DNA of 64,000 nucleotides from Pseudomonas paeninsulae (GTDB lineage Bacteria > Pseudomonadota > Gammaproteobacteria > Pseudomonadales > Pseudomonadaceae): contig NZ_CP141799.1 in assembly GCF_035621475.1 (NCBI RefSeq), positions 2,096,501-2,160,500 on the forward strand. The letters run 5' to 3'. Shown here one piece after another: positions 63,680 to 64,000 of this stretch; within the stretch, counting starts at the first letter, position 1, and each line of letters starts with the position of its first letter. The position numbers and the translations under genes were made by a program. The notes under the pieces are model-generated. The model searched no databases. It was not told the DNA's origin and saw only the letters and a program-made list of their open reading frames with translations.

Positions 63680-64000
63680 ATGATTGTTGACCGCCAAGGT
63701 AGACGCTTTCGCAATCTGCGAGTAAGCCTCACCTCCGCCTGTAATTACGCCTGTACCTACTGCGTACCCGACGGCAAGCGCCTGGTCGCGGCGCAGGACG
63801 AGGTGTCCGCCGAGGCCATGGTGCGCGGTGTCGGCTACTTGATCGAAGCCGCGGGTATCGAGCGTTTGCGTATTACCGGTGGCGAGCCCCTGGTCAGTCC
63901 GAAGCTGGAGGCGTTTCTGCGCGGCGTCAGCCCGCTGGGGTTGGCCGATATCAGTCTGACCAGCAACGGCCAACTGCTCTCGCGCAAGCTGCCGTTGCTG
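63680..64000 (+). CDS. moaA: GTP 3',8-cyclase MoaA, 5' part only
   Basis: The first 107 residues of a radical SAM enzyme for molybdenum cofactor synthesis; the rest lies beyond the window. MIVDRQGRRFRNLRVSLTSA is the MoaA start, followed by the [4Fe-4S] ligands C21, C25 and C28 in CNYACTYC. RITGGEPLVSP is the GGEP SAM-binding motif. GGAG lies upstream of the ATG at 63680. MoaA converts GTP to the 3',8-cyclic intermediate of molybdopterin. Confidence 0.95.
   Translation, partial: MIVDRQGRRFRNLRVSLTSACNYACTYCVPDGKRLVAAQDEVSAEAMVRGVGYLIEAAGIERLRITGGEPLVSPKLEAFLRGVSPLGLADISLTSNGQLLSRKLPLL

Overview
This window is chromosomal DNA from a gammaproteobacterium, almost certainly Pseudomonas sensu lato. 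The gene order (uspA, fadBA, topA, lexA-sulA, psrA, nagZ, mfd, gap-like, nqrA-F, sthA, lolCDE, comEC, lpxK, kdsB, murB, rne, rluC, sppA, rpmF, plsX, fabD, fabG, acpP, fabF, pabC, mltG, tmk, holB, pilZ, tatD) matches, from memory, the P. aeruginosa PA3018-PA2957 block. A complete Na+-translocating NADH:quinone reductase operon argues against the P. putida/fluorescens groups, which usually lack it. It fits the aeruginosa, oleovorans/mendocina, straminea or anguilliseptica type lineages. The species cannot be fixed from the sequence alone.

Layout. 1-1443: end of a hypothetical gene, uspA and a small membrane protein. 1444-2501: a gene-poor stretch with at least one broken gene. 2502-9942: fatty acid beta-oxidation (fadBA), a DUF1653 protein, topA and two small conserved genes. 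10068-14734: SOS genes (sulA, lexA with two LexA boxes) divergent from psrA (two overlapping PsrA operators), then a YkuD-fold enzyme, nagZ and an MTA/MTI phosphorylase. 14808-21037: a CsiV-like protein, mfd, an atypical long GAPDH and a chalcone-isomerase-fold protein. 21310-28419: nqrABCDEF with the flavinylation gene apbE and the maturation gene nqrM. 28543-31105: sthA and an intact IS1595-family element inserted in its terminator. 31205-36759: glycerophosphodiesterase, PilZ-like protein, lolCDE and DUF2062. 36900-43766: comEC, an ExbB/ExbD pair, lpxK, a Trm112-like protein, kdsB, a low-molecular-weight phosphatase and murB. 43964-50855: rne with a long leader, rluC, a HAD phosphatase, sppA and maf. 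50967-60422: the rpmF/plsX/fab cluster running into pabC, mltG, tmk, holB and pilZ. 60529-64000: tatD, a probable RgsA-type small RNA, a PLP enzyme, a TetR regulator and the start of moaA.

How the genes work together. Several blocks are functional units: fatty acid breakdown (fadBA) with its regulator psrA a few kilobases away; fatty acid synthesis (plsX-fabD-fabG-acpP-fabF); the envelope (lpxK, kdsB, murB, mltG, lolCDE, nagZ and the YkuD enzyme); respiration and redox balance (nqr, sthA, gap); and genome maintenance (topA, lexA, sulA, mfd, holB, tmk).

Most of the window is conserved core genome. I found no CRISPR array, prophage, tRNA, rRNA or defence island, and no clearly undescribed multi-gene system. 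The points most worth a second look are the signal-peptide-less YkuD enzyme beside nagZ, the small RNA at 61534-61651, apparently leaderless promoters at rluC and yceD, the doubled PsrA operator, the frame-broken gene near 1708-1891, and the IS1595 copy placed exactly in a terminator T-tract.
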